64,000 nt of DNA from positions 186,001 through 250,000 of the forward strand of contig NZ_SLUP01000007.1 in assembly GCF_004341235.1 (NCBI RefSeq), read 5' to 3'. Shown here in pieces: positions 62,230 to 64,000 of the stretch. Below the pieces are notes generated by a model. That model was not told the origin of the DNA. It worked only from the letters and a program-made list of their open reading frames with translations, and ran no database searches. This stretch comes from Mariniflexile fucanivorans (GTDB lineage: Bacteria > Bacteroidota > Bacteroidia > Flavobacteriales > Flavobacteriaceae). Position 1 is the first letter of the stretch. Each line of letters opens with the position of its first letter. The translations under genes were made by a program, and so were the position numbers.

Positions 62230-62973
62230 TTGCGATATTTTATAGAACTTTCTTATAATGGTACGGCTTATTTTGGGTGGCAAAAACAGCCCAAAGTTAT
62301 TTCGGTTCAGGAAGTTATTGAGAGAGGTTTGTCGTTACTTTTAAAGGAAACGGTGACGATTATGGGAGCGGGCAGAACTGATACGGGCGTGCATGCCAAA
62401 CAAATGTTCGCTCATTTTGATACTGATGTGGTTTTTAATGAAGCCGATTTGGTTTTTAAACTTAATTCGTTTTTACCCAAAGATATTGCTATACAATCTG
62501 TTTTTAAAGTAAAACCTGATGCACATGCGCGCTTTAATGCGTTAAGTAGAACGTATTTGTACCGAATAAGCATGCAAAAAAATGTGTTCAATTTTGATAA
62601 TGCCTATTTTGTGAAACAGGTTTTGGACGTTGAAAAAATGCAGGAAGCTTCGAAAATTTTGTTTCAGTATACCGATTTTCAATGTTTTTCGAAAGTGAAT
62701 ACCGATGTTAAAACCTTTAATTGCGAGTTGATGCAAGCGGACTGGTTTTTTGAAAATAACGAACTTCATTTTGTGATTAAAGCCGACCGCTTTTTGAGAA
62801 ATATGGTGCGTGCCATTGTGGGCACTATGGTACAAATTGGTTTGGGTAAATTGCAGGTAGACGATTTGCACCACATAATAAAATCTAAAAATAGGAGTGA
62901 GGCTGGGTTTTCGGTGCCGGCACATGCCTTATATTTAACAAAAATTGAGTACCCGAACGATATAAAATTATAA
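62230..62973 (+). CDS. truA: tRNA pseudouridine synthase A
   Basis: The 247-residue enzyme converts U38-U40 of tRNA to pseudouridine. Catalytic Asp51 lies in GAGRTDTGVHA; the start RYFIELSYNGTAYFGWQ is family-like and uses TTG. Its stop overlaps the next ATG (TAATG), so it is coupled to the ABC exporter gene. Confidence 0.95.
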   Translation: MRYFIELSYNGTAYFGWQKQPKVISVQEVIERGLSLLLKETVTIMGAGRTDTGVHAKQMFAHFDTDVVFNEADLVFKLNSFLPKDIAIQSVFKVKPDAHARFNALSRTYLYRISMQKNVFNFDNAYFVKQVLDVEKMQEASKILFQYTDFQCFSKVNTDVKTFNCELMQADWFFENNELHFVIKADRFLRNMVRAIVGTMVQIGLGKLQVDDLHHIIKSKNRSEAGFSVPAHALYLTKIEYPNDIKL

Positions 62974-64000
62974 TGACTAAAGCGAAAGAAAATATTTTTG
63001 ATTTCACGCTGTTTAAGCGACTGTTTCAATATATAAAACCTTATAAAATCATCTTTTTTAGTTTGGTGGCTTTGGTTATTTTGTTGGCTATTTTAAGTAC
63101 GGCAACACCTTATATTACCAAATATGCTATTGATAATAGTATTGCGGTGAAAGCGCCAAAAAGCTTTTTGTTTTATGTGCTTATTATGTTTGCTGTTTTA
63201 ATTTTTCAAACCATTTTTCAGCTGGCTTTTATTTATTATGCGGCTTGGTTGGGGCAAAACTTGGTGAAGGATGTGCGTGTAAAACTGTTCAACCATTTGC
63301 TAAGTTTTAAAATGAAGTATTACGATACTTCTTCGGTAGGCGTGCTAATTACTAGAGCGGTGACCGATATGGAACGTATTGCCGATATTTTTGGTCAGGG
63401 TTTGTTTACCATTTTCAGGGATTTACTGGCTATGATTGTGGTTTTTGGGGTGATGATTTACATTAATTGGCGCTTGAGTTTAATTGTTTTTATTATGCTT
63501 CCGTTGTTAATGTATGCTACCAGAATTTTTCAAAAGTATATGAAAGTGACTTTTGAAGAAGTTAGAAATGAAGTTTCTAATTTGAATTCGTATGTGCAAG
63601 AGCGTATAACGGGCATGAAAATTCTACAACTATTCACGCGTGAAGCTATTGATTATAAAAACTTTACTGTTATAAACGAACGCCATAAAAAAGCTTGGTT
63701 AAAAACGGTTTGGTATAACTCTATTTTCTTTCCGTTGGCAGATTTGGTGTCGTCTATAAGTATTGGTTTGGTAGCTTGGTATGGTGGTTTAAATATTGTT
63801 TTGAAAGGCACCGATGTGTCGCAAGGTGATTTAATTGCATTTGTGATGTTTATCCCCATGTTGTTCCGTCCCTTACGCCAAATGGCCGATAATTTTAACA
63901 CACTACAAATGGGTATGGTGGCTGCAACCCGTGTTTTTAAAATTTTGGATACGACGTCACAAATTGATGATAATGGCACACATGTAGCTGAACATTTCAA
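62973..64000 (+). CDS. ABC exporter permease-ATPase, 5' part (MsbA-like), truncated by the window
   Basis: The reading frame starts at ATG 62973 and is open to the window end, giving about 342 residues. It has the membrane half of a type IV exporter: spans beginning IIFFSLVALVILLAI, then LQLFTRE and the coupling-helix region. The ATP-binding half is beyond the window. It is probably a lipid or drug exporter. Confidence 0.85.
   Translation, partial: MTKAKENIFDFTLFKRLFQYIKPYKIIFFSLVALVILLAILSTATPYITKYAIDNSIAVKAPKSFLFYVLIMFAVLIFQTIFQLAFIYYAAWLGQNLVKDVRVKLFNHLLSFKMKYYDTSSVGVLITRAVTDMERIADIFGQGLFTIFRDLLAMIVVFGVMIYINWRLSLIVFIMLPLLMYATRIFQKYMKVTFEEVRNEVSNLNSYVQERITGMKILQLFTREAIDYKNFTVINERHKKAWLKTVWYNSIFFPLADLVSSISIGLVAWYGGLNIVLKGTDVSQGDLIAFVMFIPMLFRPLRQMADNFNTLQMGMVAATRVFKILDTTSQIDDNGTHVAEHF

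Overview
The window is a chromosomal segment of a marine-type Flavobacteriaceae (Bacteroidota). It is AT-rich. Lipoproteins carry the Bacteroidota S-C lipobox, one protein ends in a type IX secretion (T9SS) sorting domain, many genes have the Bacteroidota -7 box TAnnTTTG, and several families are typical of flavobacteria (DUF4252, DUF4293, DUF3810, J-KTSC, SlyD-like FKBP, Rho with a long disordered insert). The genus cannot be fixed from the sequence.

Layout. 1-3.1 kb: a probable vitamin B12 capture/salvage group (BtuG-like surface propeller lipoprotein, T9SS-exported protein, DUF71 ATP-pyrophosphatase). 3.1-8.5 kb: two paralogous S41 protease lipoproteins divergent from an ECF sigma / anti-sigma / DUF4252 x2 operon. 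8.6-24 kb: mostly housekeeping (purB, ABC-F, sirtuin, SpoU methyltransferase, glycosyltransferase, DEAD-box helicase). 23.7-29.4 kb: a LysR regulator divergent from hutH-hutU-hutI, which takes histidine to formimidoylglutamate; hutG is not in the window. 29.7-36.8 kb: a RelE/ParE toxin-antitoxin pair, M48 protease, second SpoU methyltransferase, DUF3810, pepD and an outer-membrane barrel protein. 36.9-48.3 kb: an accessory operon on the minus strand whose core is a 1780-residue protein with two alpha/beta-hydrolase domains and a CHAT caspase-like domain, flanked by a secreted coiled-coil protein, a peptidoglycan-binding/YkuD-like protein, a lipoprotein and a flavoenzyme. 48.7-64 kb: housekeeping (yidD, cysS, folE, FadL-type porin, proS, tRNA-Glu, rpsT, rho, FKBP, truA, and the start of an ABC exporter running off the end).

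Intergenic space is littered with at least four families of short palindromic repeats (called R1-R4 here). One R4 copy lies in frame inside hutU, and an R2 copy sits between two copies of the 3' end of pepD. The strongest candidate for an undescribed system is the CHAT/dual-hydrolase operon at 36.9-48.3 kb. No CRISPR array, prophage, insertion sequence or rRNA was seen.
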